Below, in pieces: positions 18,779 through 29,284 of a DNA stretch of 64,000 nucleotides. The translations under genes were made by a program, and so were the position numbers. Source of the DNA: Bacteroidota bacterium (GTDB taxonomy: Bacteria > Bacteroidota > Bacteroidia > AKYH767-A > OLB10). The stretch covers positions 1 to 64,000 of the forward strand of contig JADKIC010000027.1 in the NCBI GenBank assembly GCA_016721435.1. Direction: 5' to 3'. Under the pieces are notes generated by a model. It was given only the letters and a program-made list of their open reading frames with translations. It was not told where the DNA came from and searched no databases. How positions within the stretch are numbered: the stretch's first letter is position 1; each line of letters starts with the position of its first letter.

Positions 18779-19883
18779 TTAGTTCAAAGATTTTTTGGTC
18801 AATTCAATAAATCCTCCGCCAACTACATCATCGTTTTCGTAGAATACTGCACTTTGTCCGGGTGCAACTGCCTTTACAGGTGAGTAAAATCCTACCTCAA
18901 TGCGCGATCCCTGCTGCGTCAAACTTCCCATGGTTCCCGGATCTTTATAACGGATTTTTGTTAATACTTCCAGGGCATCAGGAAGCTGATCATATTTGAC
19001 CAGATTGACATCTCTTACCCACATTTTCTGCTGTTCCAGATCTTCGATATCCCCGAGTACAACAATGTTGGAATCAGGAATAATCTCTGTAACATACAAG
19101 GCAGAACCCACTGCGATATCGAGTCCTTTACGTTGTCCAATGGTGTAAAAAGGATATCCTCTGTGTTTGCCAAGGATATTGCCGTTCTTGTCAATAAAAG
19201 ATCCTCCTCCAGCTTCTCTTCCAGTTCAGGAACACGGTGCTTCAGGAAGGAACGATAGTCATTATCAGGGATGAAGCAAATTTCATAACTCTCACTTTTA
19301 TTCGCAAGATCATGTAAGCCCATATCACGGGCCATTTGTCGTATTACACTCTTTTCATAACCACCAATTGGAAACAGCGTGCGTGAGAGGCATTCTTGTG
19401 TTACACCCCATAAAACATAACTCTGATCTTTACCCGGATCTAACCTTTGGAAATTACAAAACGTCCATTTTCTTCTCTTACCTTTGCATAATGCCCGGTG
19501 GCAATATGATCACATTTTAACATATCCGCCCTTTTTAAAAGTGCTTCCCATTTGATATGCGTGTTACACATGACGCAAGGATTCGGTGTTCGACCTGCAA
19601 GGTATTCATCCACAAAATTGTCAATCACCGATTCTCCAAATTCTTCCCGTATATCCAGAATATAATGAGGAAACCCATATTGGACAGCAATGCTTCGTGC
19701 ATCATTGATGGAGTCGAGGCTACAACATCCGGTTTCCTTTCCGTTTTTTCCGGCTCCGGCATAGTCCCAGGTTTTCATGGTTATTCCTACCACCTCATAC
19801 CCCGCCTGATGTAAAAGTATGGCAGCAACGGAACTGTCGATCCCTCCGCTCATGGCCATTAATACTCTCTTTTTAGTAGTCAT
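18779..19883 (-). CDS. mnmA: tRNA-specific 2-thiouridylase MnmA (two frameshifts)
   Basis: About 368 residues when joined. PP-loop: MAMSGGIDSSVAAILL. Catalytic cysteines: NPCVMCNTHIKWEALL and SESYEICFIPDNDY. Other blocks: DHIATGHYAKV, DPGKDQSYVLWGV, YPFYTIGQRKGLDIAVG. MnmA activates U34 of Lys, Glu and Gln tRNAs with ATP and inserts sulfur. Frames change near 19440 (before DPGKDQSY) and near 19200 (before GKHRGYPFYTIGQ). The start is ATG 19883 (MTTKKRVLMAMSGG); a TTG at 19895 belongs to the promoter. The gene is a single transcription unit with its own promoter, downstream of the ABC exporter. Confidence 0.94.
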
Positions 19884-19893
19884 AACTACTTGC

Positions 19894-19923
19894 AAATATA
19901 GGCAAAAAGAAATGTATGCTCAA
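19894..19923 (-). promoter_or_regulatory. Bacteroidota-type promoter of mnmA
   Basis: Minus-strand TTG (19923 to 19921) and TATATTTG (19901 to 19894) with a 19-nt spacer. The predicted start near 19888 leaves about 5 nt of leader before ATG 19883. Confidence 0.65.
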
Positions 19924-19954
19924 CGTAAAGTATTGATAGTGTATAGTTTAAAAT

Positions 19955-21734
19955 TTATGGTTGGTTGTTTAATGTATTAAATTGAATCTCAAATAGTTTT
20001 TTATAAAGTCCGCTTTTCTCCAATAACTCTTTATGTGAACCGCTTTCCATGATCTCCCCATGATCCATGACCATGATTTTATGAGCGTTTTGTATGGTTG
20101 CTAATCGATGCGCAATGACAATAGAAGTTCTTTTCGAGGTGATGTTTTCCGTTGCTTTAGTAATAAGGTCTTCCGTTTCAGAATCTACATTGGCAGTGGC
20201 TTCATCCAGGATTAAGATGGAAGGATTGTAGGCATAGGCTCTGATAAATGAAATGAGTTGTCGCTGACCGGTCGATAATACACTACCGCGTTCCTGGACG
20301 ACGAAATGATATTTTTCAGGCAATTGCTCTATAAAAGCAGAAGCTCCCAGTTTAATGGCTGCCTCGTGCACTTGTTTTTCTGATATTGAACTATTGTAGA
20401 GTGTAATGTTGTTCATTACCGAATCTGAAAAGAGGAACACATCCTGTAGCACCATACCGATATGTTTTCGTAACAGATGAAGTTTGTATTCTTTGATGTT
20501 TACATGGTCAATCAAAATCTCTCCTTTGCTGACTTCGTAAAACCGGTTGAGCAGATTGATAATGGAAGATTTTCCTGCTCCTGTGGCACCCACTAGGGCG
20601 ATGATTTCTCCGGGTAAGATTTTAAAACTTATTCCTTTCAACACCCAGTTGGCTTCCTCCGGTTGTTCATCGTTATAGTCGTAGGCAAACCAAACATCTT
20701 TAAACTCAATATAGCCTTGTATTTTTCCGGGGCGCGGTTTCTTCATCCACTGTTACTTCTTCTTCATCCAGCACTTTGAAAATACCCTCTGAACTCACCA
20801 TTCCCATTTGTAAGGTATTGAACTTATCAGCCAGCTCCCGTATAGGCCGGAAGAGCATATTGATGTACATGATAAAGGCGATGAGATTTCCAAAGGTGAC
20901 TTCTTCTCTGATTACGCCTCCCGCTCCCCACCAAACAATTAATCCAATGGAAACTGCTGAAAGTATTTCTACCACAGGGAAGAAAATAGAATAATACCAT
21001 ACCGATCGGTTATTTGCTTTACGATGCAGGTGATTGATGGCTTTGAACTTGCTTAATTCTTCTTCCTGCCTCCCAAAAACCTGCACCATTCTCATTCCGG
21101 TAAGATGCTCCTGCACAAAGGTGTTGAGGGCCGCTACCTGAGTTCGGACTTCACCAAAAGTTTCCTTGATTTTATTCTTAAAAATATTGGTCGCAATAAA
21201 TAACAAAGGTATGGTCGAAAGACTGATCAGCGCCAATCTCCAGTCTACGATAAACATAACAGTGATGATGACCGTCAATTGAAGGAAGTCGCCGATAATG
21301 ATGATCAATCCTTCCGAAAAAATATCGGCAACCGTTTCCATATCTGATACACTCCTGGTAACGCTGGTGCCTATGGGCGTTTTATCAAAGAAGCGCAAGT
21401 TGAAACTTTGCATTTTTTCAAAGAGTGTATTTCTGAGATCCCGAATGACTTTTTGTCCCAGAAGGTTGGTGTTCCACGAATGAAAAAATTGTAAAAAGGA
21501 TTGCAGGATCAAGACGCCAATCATGCCCATACTCATCCACACGATTCCCTTAACATTTTCGCCGGCGATATAATGATCCAGTATTTGTTGCGTCATTAAT
21601 GGTCTTACCGGACCCAATAAGGAGAGTGCAATGGTCAGCAAAAGTGCCGACCTGAAAATCTTCTTGTAGGGCGACGCATATCGGAATATCCTTTTTAATA
21701 AATTACCATCAAAGGCTTTTCCGGCTGTACTCAT
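19955..21734 (-). CDS. ABC exporter, fused membrane and ATPase domains, MsbA/lipid-multidrug type (one frameshift)
   Basis: Joined length about 592 residues. Residues 1-320 form the six-helix exporter membrane domain (start MSTAGKAFDGNLLKRIFRYA; coupling region FFDKTPIGTSVTRSVSDMET is typical of exporters). The ATPase half has Walker A ALVGATGAGKSSIINLL, Q-loop MVLQDVFLF, signature LSTGQRQLISFIRA, Walker B SILILDEATANVD, and H-loop IVIAHRLATIQ. It likely works as a homodimer exporting lipids, LPS core or drugs; substrate not readable. A shift in a G/C run near 20728-20735 splits the two domains. Its start overlaps the truA stop (21731-21734), so it is translated from the truA message. Confidence 0.93.
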
Positions 21735-22500
21735 TTGTTAAAAGGGAATACACGTTTTCCATTGAAATAGGGGTACGATACTTCCTCTAAAAAGAGCCCA
21801 TGCGGTGGTACCGCCTGACCTGCTTGCTTCCGGTCTCCACTACGTAGTATATCCTCAAACTCCTGCACACTGAGTTTTCCCATTCCCACTTCCAAAAAGG
21901 TGCCGACCATAGCTCTAACCATCCCTCGAAGAAACCGGTTAGAAGTAACAGTGAAACGAAGCCATTTCCCTTCCTTTATCCATCGACATTCCTGAATATG
22001 ACAGTTGTTGGTAAGTTGCTGTCCACCGCTTTTACTGAAACAGGAAAAATCTTCGCGATTAAGGCAAAGACGCGCTGCATTATTCATTATTTCAATGTCC
22101 GGCTGAAGGTGTTGAAACCAGCCATACTCGTAGAGAAAGCATCCGGCTTCTGCAAGATATAATAGCTGTAGGATCTCTGTGTGGCATCAAACCGAGCATG
22201 TGCTTCCTGACTTACTTGAATCAGTTCAAAAACCCGGATGTCGTCTGGAAGGACTGCATTTAACTGAATGGTGATGTGGGCCGCATCTTTAAGTTCATCT
22301 ATTAAATCAAAGTGTGCATAGAATTGAGTTGCATGGACTCCGGTATCTGTCCGGCCACAACCAACCGTTTCAACATCTTGCCTGCAAATGGTCTTTAAAG
22401 CCTTGTTCAACCGTTCCTGAACGGTATCTGCATTCGGCTGCAATTGCCATCCGTGGAAATGTGTTCCCTTATAGGAGAGATGAGCGAAATACCGGGGCAT
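21731..22500 (-). CDS. truA: tRNA pseudouridine synthase A (one frameshift)
   Basis: About 257 residues from ATG 22500 (MPRYFAHLSYKGTHFHGWQ). Catalytic Asp is in GCGRTDTGVHATQFYAHF; other family blocks are NAVLPDDIRVFE, ARFDATQRSYSYYI, VTSNRFLRGMVRAMVGTFLE and APPHGLFLEEV-like VPPHGLFLEEVSYP. TruA makes pseudouridine at positions 38-40 of tRNAs. The frame changes near 22120-22135, between PDAF and LYEYGWFQHLQPDIEIMN. The promoter box TATCTTTG ends only 3 nt before this ATG. It is followed with a 4-nt overlap by the ABC exporter. Confidence 0.93.
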
Positions 22501-22503
22501 GCA

Positions 22504-22511
22504 CAAAGATA
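22504..22511 (-). promoter_or_regulatory. -7 promoter element of truA
   Basis: TATCTTTG (22511 to 22504) fits TAnnTTTG and lies immediately before ATG 22500, implying a leaderless or nearly leaderless truA mRNA. It also contains the TTG that would otherwise be chosen as an upstream start. Confidence 0.5.
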
Positions 22512-22609
22512 GTCAGTACAAAAGACAAATTGATTGTAATAAAGGCTGAAACTTCGAACATTTCTTTTCGTATTAACCACTAGTTTGTAATCAAATAAAT
22601 AGCTGCAGT

Positions 22610-23448
22610 ATGTATCAACCTTGGATGCCGAAATGGGTAAAACAACATTACATTAGTTATAATTCCGTAGATGATATTCCGGTGGAAATCATTGAGAGAA
22701 TTAAAGATGGTTTTTCCCGTCAGAATTCAAAAAATCCTCTGGTGAGTATTGTAGTAATTGCATACAATGAAGAGAAAACGATTTTAAAATCCCTTTCTTC
22801 ACTGGCGGCCTTGAATACAGAATATCCCGTGGAAGTCATTGTAGCCAATAATAACTCCACCGACCGTACGCAGGAAATTTTGGACCGCTGCGGTGTTAAA
22901 TCGGTTTTTCAGCCCTTGCAAGGTGTAGGATATGCCAGAGATGCGGGTTTACAAATGGCAAAAGGAAAGTATCATTTATGCGCTGATGCCGATAGTATTT
23001 ATCCTCCGGATTGGGTACATCAAATGATTGCACCTATGGAACAGGGAGAAGCTATATGTACTTATGGTCGTGTCTCCTTCCTTCCTGATGGAAACCTGTC
23101 GAGATTCAGTCTGGCAGGCTATGAGTTCTTTAAAGATATCGCCATTGGTCTGCGTGCTATTAATCGTCCGGAATTAGTTGCCGGTGGAGCAAGTCTTGCT
23201 TTTACACCAGAATGGGAAAACAAATCGGCTGGAGAACGGATGTGAGAAGGGGAGAAGATGGCCAGATGGTTTTAGCCATGAAGCGTTTTGGAAACGTGAA
23301 AATGATTAAATCGGGAAGTTCAAGAATCTGGACTACTGCGCGAACATTAGATAAGGATGGTCAGCTGCATCAAATGATCTGGAAAAGGGTGAGAAAGGAA
23401 ATATCGCGCTTGCATTTTTACTTCACCACTTCAAAGCAAAACGCCTGA
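22610..23448 (+). CDS. Family 2 glycosyltransferase (one frameshift)
   Basis: Reconstructed length about 279 residues. A GT-A fold is visible: NPLVSIVVIAYNEEKTILKS, then VIVANNNSTDRTQEILDRCG, GVGYARDAGLQMAKGKY, and CADADSIYPPDWV with the DAD metal-binding motif. The shift near 23205-23220 moves the frame into GKQIGWRTDVRRGEDGQMVL, where RRGEDGQM resembles the catalytic ED segment of GT2 enzymes. It transfers a sugar from a nucleotide-sugar to an unknown acceptor; no membrane helices. Divergent from truA; its stop abuts the tpiA stop at 23448/23449. Confidence 0.85.
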
Positions 23449-24213
23449 TCAGGGAAGTGATTTAATAATATTGACAAAACTTCTGGATTTCAGAGAAGCG
23501 CCACCGATTAAACCTCCATCAACATCTTTCAGCCCAAAGAGCTCTTTTGCATTTTGATCATTACAACTTCCTCCATATAGAATGGTAGTGTTTTCAGCGA
23601 TGATCCCTCCATATTTTTTTTCAATCAACTGACGAATATAGGCATGCATTTCCTGCGCCTGTTCTGCAGAAGCGGTCAGACCCGTGCCGATGGCCCATAC
23701 CGGCTCATAGGCGATAATACATTTTTCAAAGGCAGTTGCGTCTAAATGAAATATCCCTTCGGTTAATTGATTTTGTATCACATCAAAATGCTTTTTATTA
23801 TTTCGATCCTCCAGAAGTTCACCAATGCAATACACCGGATGCAGAAGATGCTTAATAGCTAAATCAATTTTTTCAGAGAGCAACGTATTTGTTTCCCCAA
23901 AATACGCTCTTCTTTCCGAATGACCGATCAAAACATAATGGCATCCTATTGATTTAAGCATGGCAGCTGATACTTCACCCGTGAAAGCACCGGACTCTTT
24001 ATTAGAGCAGTTTTGTGCACCGATAGCAATCCGATGATCGGAAGAGGTGAGTTGAACAATGGCACCAATGTAAATGTTCGCAGGAAATAGTATGACTTTT
24101 ACAGGGTGAGTCACTTCATCGGAAAGCATTCCTGTGATCTCGGAAACAAGCGCTTGTGCTTCCCCACGGTTCAAATTCATTTTCCAGTTACCTGCAACTA
24201 TTTTAACAGCCAT
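23449..24213 (-). CDS. tpiA: Triosephosphate isomerase
   Basis: 254 residues, the standard length. Active site residues: Asn/Lys in AGNWKMN, His in YVLIGHSERRAYFGE, and Glu in IIAYEPVWAIGTG; the phosphate-binding ends YGGSCNDQNAKEL and GGLIGGASL are intact. It interconverts dihydroxyacetone phosphate and glyceraldehyde 3-phosphate in glycolysis. ATG 24213 (MAVKIVAGNWKMN) is chosen over ATG 24237, as the eight extra residues are not conserved. Uninterrupted, unlike many neighbours. Confidence 0.96.
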   Translation of the reverse strand: MAVKIVAGNWKMNLNRGEAQALVSEITGMLSDEVTHPVKVILFPANIYIGAIVQLTSSDHRIAIGAQNCSNKESGAFTGEVSAAMLKSIGCHYVLIGHSERRAYFGETNTLLSEKIDLAIKHLLHPVYCIGELLEDRNNKKHFDVIQNQLTEGIFHLDATAFEKCIIAYEPVWAIGTGLTASAEQAQEMHAYIRQLIEKKYGGIIAENTTILYGGSCNDQNAKELFGLKDVDGGLIGGASLKSRSFVNIIKSLP

Positions 24214-24264
24214 ACTATTTACGGTCTTTAGAGGCAATAAAGATAATCTATAAATGGAAGCAAA

Positions 24265-25902
24265 TTACGGGTCCATTACTGAAATCCGGACAATAGAATT
24301 TTCCATGCGTTTCCTGATCTGAATGAAGTTCAGACCACATTTTAACTCTGAAGTCTGTATGATTTTATATTGTGAGCCGACAGTATAATAAGTGCGATCC
24401 AAAAATTTGATCTTTTTGCCGGTATGATCTACCAGGATAAATTCTATCCATCCTTCCACCGGATTTTGAAAGTTTATGGTAGTTTTATCAGCGCCGGTAA
24501 CCGGATTGGGATAGGCTATATCTTGAGTAGTAGAGTTTGAATTGCCCTCTCGTTCAAATGTTGATTCGTGAGGACCAATGTCGATAGCAGTCCCTTGCAG
24601 TCTGGTTTGATCTTCACAGTCCTTTAGCAAATTTTTAAATGGTAAAAGTTGTCCTGCATCAATCAATAAGGAGCCGGCCCCGACCCGGTAATCATCCTTG
24701 TCAATATCATGAAATCGCAAAAGGTTTAAGTCCGTGGTTGCAAAATTGGATCCTACAGATATTTTTTCACCTACAATATTGATATAACCTTCCTCGAAGT
24801 TGCCAGGGGATATTTCGGTTTTTAAAATGACATTGTTTACTATGAAGTTTCTTTTCTTCCCCTGATAACTTAAAAAACGAATGCCTTCTGTTCTCGCATT
24901 TAAGATGAGGTTGTTAAAGATGTAAAAGTACATACCGGATATGGCTGATTTTTCATCGATATACATTCCGTATTTTCCGCTGGATAAGTTATTGTTTTTT
25001 CCCGGACGGAGAATTTTATTATTGTAGATGTAAATGTCGCCCAGTCCATTCGTAAATATTCCTGAACCTTCTCCATCCTTTATTTCATTGTTATAAATTT
25101 CTCCGGTTGACCCTTCTCCGAGGATGATGCCGGTCATTTGCCAATCTGTTTTTGACTGACTATCATAACGGATCAAATTATGATGAATCCTTGTGTTGAT
25201 GGCAGAGCTAACCTGAATACCATCCCATCCTGTATATTCAACAATGTTATTATAGACTTCAACGTTCCTGAGTAAGGGCGGTAAGACGGTTACTGCAATG
25301 CCGCTACATTGAATGACCTGCCCGTTGTAGAACGAACTTCCGATATACATTCCTTCTGTTCCGCTATGATGGACATAGCAATCATGAATGGAGGTGTTTT
25401 CCTGAATAAAGCTGCTTCGGAGAAATCCACAAAAGGGTTCTGTCTTTGCTACAATACCTGAATACTGCGAGAAACCGACTTCAACACCTTCTACTTCAAC
25501 AAAGGATGTATAATCACCAATACTCAAACCACTGCCTACTTTATTGAAAATGCGAATTCCGTATTTGATAGGAGCACTTCCTTTTCCACTTAGTTTGATA
25601 TGTGTAGATCGGCGTATAGAAATGCCAAAGTAATGATCACTATTGATTTCAACTTCTCCCTGACCATTGCTAATGATTATCGGATTTTCCGGAGACCCAT
25701 TGATGTTTTTTAAAATGATAAAAGGTCGAATGCCGGGTAAAAGTAATATTGTATCGCCCGGTAGAAGTGTAGAGAAAGGAAATAAATTCCCGTCAATAAC
25801 CGTTTTTAAAGAGTCTGCAGCAATTGTTTTTTGAGCCCTGGCTGAATGAGCTAGCAGGAAGAATACGCTGATGAGGTGGATACGGATAAAAAGATTCTTC
25901 AT
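24265..25902 (-). CDS. Secreted right-handed beta-helix protein with T9SS sorting domain
   Basis: 545 residues. Signal peptide MKNLFIRIHLISVFFLLAHS ending near ARAQ. Residues about 60-400 are a parallel beta-helix: repeated turns such as VEVYNNIVEYTGWDGIQVS, INTRIHHNLIRYDSQS, GEIYNNEIKDGEGSGIFTN and DIYIYNNKILRPGKNNN. Such folds bind or cleave polysaccharides. The C-terminal 90 residues (IAYPNPVTGADKTTINF, WIEFILVDHTGKKIKF, IVRISVMDP) are a T9SS sorting domain. It lies 13 nt downstream of the LruC gene on the same strand and is probably co-expressed. No lyase catalytic residues can be assigned. Confidence 0.87.
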   Translation of the reverse strand: MKNLFIRIHLISVFFLLAHSARAQKTIAADSLKTVIDGNLFPFSTLLPGDTILLLPGIRPFIILKNINGSPENPIIISNGQGEVEINSDHYFGISIRRSTHIKLSGKGSAPIKYGIRIFNKVGSGLSIGDYTSFVEVEGVEVGFSQYSGIVAKTEPFCGFLRSSFIQENTSIHDCYVHHSGTEGMYIGSSFYNGQVIQCSGIAVTVLPPLLRNVEVYNNIVEYTGWDGIQVSSAINTRIHHNLIRYDSQSKTDWQMTGIILGEGSTGEIYNNEIKDGEGSGIFTNGLGDIYIYNNKILRPGKNNNLSSGKYGMYIDEKSAISGMYFYIFNNLILNARTEGIRFLSYQGKKRNFIVNNVILKTEISPGNFEEGYINIVGEKISVGSNFATTDLNLLRFHDIDKDDYRVGAGSLLIDAGQLLPFKNLLKDCEDQTRLQGTAIDIGPHESTFEREGNSNSTTQDIAYPNPVTGADKTTINFQNPVEGWIEFILVDHTGKKIKFLDRTYYTVGSQYKIIQTSELKCGLNFIQIRKRMENSIVRISVMDP

Positions 25903-25915
25903 AAATATTTTCCAG

Positions 25916-27981
25916 TTACCTTATCAAAATTTTCGTGGGATCCCTGAAACCGGGCTCATTACTATACCAATTATTGTATAAGGTTCCTCCGGATTGAGAC
26001 CAATCTGCGAATTTCAAATAGGCATCCATGATCTGGGCCTTTTCAATCACAATTCCGTATTCTCCAGGGATATTTATGCACCAGGGCAAGTTCCTGTCTG
26101 ATTTATAATAGCGTCCCATGGCTTGGTTCGTTCGGTCCTGGCCGGTATTGAACAAAGCAGGATCTGCTAAATCAGTGGGTTCATAATTGGCCATATGGAT
26201 TTCATAACCTCTTCTTTTATTGGAGATGAGAAATGGATTGTAAGGAGCCGTGCCCAATGTGGCAGGCGAAATACCTGATATAAATCGAATGGCTAAACGA
26301 ATGGTATCACTGGCAACAACAGGCGATCCCGGTTCAGTGTTTATATAATATCCTGCAGGACGTGGTGCGACTGCTGTTGAGTTATCAAATACCACCACCA
26401 CGGCATTGGTTTGTCCGGCCTCCGTACCATTGCCATTTACATTGATGAAATTTTCAGTCAGTATTGGGCCATTGACGCTTTCTATAAATGAAGGGGGTAT
26501 AGGAAGTTCAATTCCAAAACCATGTTGAAAAGAACCTCCTGCTGCTTTTACAAATATTTTGGATTGGATTTCTTTCACTTCATTGTTTGCATTTCGGATT
26601 GAATTCATCCGGTAGCCAACGAGTAAATCATTCATATCATAATCTCCTCTGAAAGGCCATAAATCTTCGAAGGCGAGATATCCAAATGTGTTTGCACTTG
26701 GATAATAGTCATTATAAGCGAGGTCAAAATCCAAGGGATATTCATCGTATAAATCATCTACTCCATCGCCATCTGTATCGTTCGGATTTGCGGTCGGATT
26801 AACACGGTTGGTGGAAATAGCAGCCGATGGATTGGTGGTGACATAAAACAAGGCATCATTAAAATCATCATCGCTTCCTGCTCCCCGATGGAGATCCTCA
26901 AAGGCTATGATCATTTTTTCTTCAACGGCATCCCAAAGTAGAACATTATGACTGCGTAAAGATGATGTGGTTTCAGGATTTAAATCATCATTGGAATAGT
27001 ATTGTCCATTTCCATTTCCTACTTGTGCATTGTTGATGGAGAAGGCATCGGCCAGAAGAACAAAGCCAATCATACTATCGGGTCCGCAGTTTCCTAAATA
27101 AACTTTATCTCCACTCACCAGGCCACCTCCGGAGTTTTGGTAAGATAGGTTAGGGAATACAATATGAATGTTGGTGATATCGCTGGTGGAAGCGGGTGGA
27201 TTATTTTTATGGTATTTATAATAGCCAATGGAGTTCCTGTAACCCGCACCTTCATGTACAAATGTCATCCAGACATCTGCTGTTTGAGTAATTTCAAGAT
27301 TGCTGGCTGTATTTATAGCAATATATTCGGGATGTGCTAACGGTACGGGCTGTCTTTCAGGTAATGAATAATTAATGCGGGAAAGCAAGTCTGAACTGAC
27401 GATATCCCGAACAGGTTCCATATAATTTGGTACTCCCTGACTATTCCAGGTACCTAAATACAATTTATTGGGAATGGATGAAGTCCTGTTTGCAGAAGTA
27501 GAATATCCATTTCCGATTGCATGGATATCCTTGTACAATACTTTTGGGGATTGCTTCCTCCCAGCGACAATTGAATATGATTATTATTTACGGTAACAAC
27601 CGCATTATTGGTAATTCCTATATAATCCGTATTGATGACAAATTGATTCAAGGTTTTAAGGGCCTTGAACTTTCCGGAGATAATACCTGTGGCATTAGTA
27701 GCTCCTCTGAAAAGTACTTTACCATTGTTTTCAGGTATATCGGTCATGATATCCACTACCACTTTTGATATCGGACCGTCGGTGTTATTCTTTAATCGGA
27801 TTTCGAAGGTCACCTCCCTGTCGAGGTTAAAATTAAATCCGGAAGGTACCAATAGGTCATTCATATTAGTCACTTGTGTTGCTGAAACATCGGGAGCCTG
27901 ATACTCATCAATTTCTTTGACACAAGAAGTAAAACTTATGATAACAAGACCTGTCACAATACAGTAAAACAGACTCTTCAT
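25916..27981 (-). CDS. LruC-domain surface lipoprotein (one frameshift)
   Basis: About 688 residues from ATG 27981 (MKSLFYCIVTGLVIISFTSC), with a lipobox at FTSC. A carboxypeptidase-like beta domain (residues about 40-130) is followed by a DUF4114-like section (SHNVLLWDAVEEKMIIAFED, GSDDDFNDALFYVTTNP), a calcium-binding style DTDGDGVDDLYDEYPLDFD, and the LruC/DUF4842 core YLAFEDLWPFRGDYDMNDLL ending in VGYRMN, with GYEIHMANYEPTDLADPALF near the end. These domains occur on outer-surface proteins of Bacteroidota; ligand unknown. A shift near 27540-27555 falls between GGSNPQK and LYKDIHAIGNGYST. First gene of a two-gene unit with the beta-helix protein. Confidence 0.88.
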
Positions 27982-28043
27982 TGGGTTCGATTGCATATAT
28001 AATAGAAAGACTTTATCCGTACCAATTATACAGTTATATGAAT

Positions 28044-28083
28044 AACAAAAAATACTTTTCCATTCGATTTCTTACAAATGGAA
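28044..28083 (-). terminator. Probable terminator of the GT2-acyltransferase operon
   Basis: TTCCATT (28058-28064) and AATGGAA (28077-28083) form a 7-bp stem with a 12-nt loop; on the minus strand it is followed within 5 nt by ATTTTTTG. It lies just after the stop of the glycosyltransferase at 28091. Confidence 0.5.
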
Positions 28084-28090
28084 GAAAATA

Positions 28091-29284
28091 TCACATCATC
28101 TCTTCGTTTATCATTATTTTACGTTCAGAACGCTCCCAAACAGCAGATTGACTTCCCTTCATGAACCGTAAGAATCCGGCAATTGCAGCATAATTCATAA
28201 GTAGAAAATAGTACGGAATGAAAAATACTTTAAACCGGAGTTCTCTCTTTTCAAAGTGCATTCCAAATGCAGCCAGAAGATAGAATGATACATGAAGAAA
28301 GAGTACGGAAGCATAAAATGTATCATTGATAGCAAGAATAATATTCAGAGGGATGGCCAGCAATAAAAAAAGAGGTGCCAAAGTCCACCGGAGTACCCTA
28401 TGGGAAATATATTGAAAAGTTAGAACAGGGTGACTGAAGAAATTGAACAAACTTTTTAAACGGCTCATCGCCTGCCATCCACCGGCGCAAATTCTAATCT
28501 TTCGTTTTAGTTCTTCATGACTATTGGCCGATGCCGTTTCTGTAGCTGTTGCTGTAGGATCATACAAAACTCTATATCCGGCTTGAGTAATGCGGAGTGA
28601 TAAGACAAAATCGTCGAGGATGGTATCTTCCTCAAGAGGTTTGTAGAGATGTCGACGAAAGGAAAACAATTCTCCTGCAGCTCCCACGATAGTGAGCAGT
28701 CTTGCATCAAACCGCTTTAACATGGACTCATACTTCCAGTAAAATCCTTCACCGGCCCCGGCAGCATTTTCTTTCCCTGTTTGCATAATTCTTTTTTCGC
28801 CACTGACTCCGCCCACAACTGGATTTATATAATGCTTCACAAGTGATCTAACAGCATGGACAGGAAGTAAAGTATTGGCATCAGAAAATATAACAATATC
28901 GCCAGTTGCATGAGATACGGATCTGTTTTCCGCGGCTGATTTGCCTTTTCTGATTGGACTATGCAACACTTCAATTTCCGTATACTCTTCCAATAACATT
29001 TCCGAGCCGTCGGAAGAGCCATCGGTTATAAAAATAATTTGAATTTTACTTTTTGGGTAATCCAATTTCAAACAATTGTTCACTTTATCCCTTAGAATCT
29101 CCAACTCATTAAAGCAGGGCACGATAAAGCTTACCGTCGGTTCAAAATGAGGATTAATGATTTCTCTGTCTTTTCTGAACAGTTCTCTTATTTTCACAAG
29201 GCCAAATAGCACAATTCCATAGCCGAAATAGGCATAGAAAATTACAGTTAGAAAGAGCCAGAATAGAATTTCAGTTAAAGTCAT
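28091..29284 (-). CDS. Membrane-bound processive-type family 2 glycosyltransferase
   Basis: 397 residues. One N-terminal helix (FWLFLTVIFYAYFGYGIVLF) and three or four at the C-terminus flank a GT-A domain: TVSFIVPCFNELEILRDKV, FITDGSSDGSEMLLEEY, IVIFSDANTLL, DDFVLSLRITQAGYRVLYDP, and KIRICAGGWQAMSRL in the place of the QxxRW acceptor motif (here RICAGGW). The order matches cellulose/hyaluronan-synthase-like and succinoglycan enzymes that work at the inner membrane. It starts within a 4-nt overlap of the acyltransferase stop (29281-29284), so both are one operon. It probably adds to or decorates the polysaccharide made by the neighbouring locus. Confidence 0.87.
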   Translation of the reverse strand: MTLTEILFWLFLTVIFYAYFGYGIVLFGLVKIRELFRKDREIINPHFEPTVSFIVPCFNELEILRDKVNNCLKLDYPKSKIQIIFITDGSSDGSEMLLEEYTEIEVLHSPIRKGKSAAENRSVSHATGDIVIFSDANTLLPVHAVRSLVKHYINPVVGGVSGEKRIMQTGKENAAGAGEGFYWKYESMLKRFDARLLTIVGAAGELFSFRRHLYKPLEEDTILDDFVLSLRITQAGYRVLYDPTATATETASANSHEELKRKIRICAGGWQAMSRLKSLFNFFSHPVLTFQYISHRVLRWTLAPLFLLLAIPLNIILAINDTFYASVLFLHVSFYLLAAFGMHFEKRELRFKVFFIPYYFLLMNYAAIAGFLRFMKGSQSAVWERSERKIMINEEMM

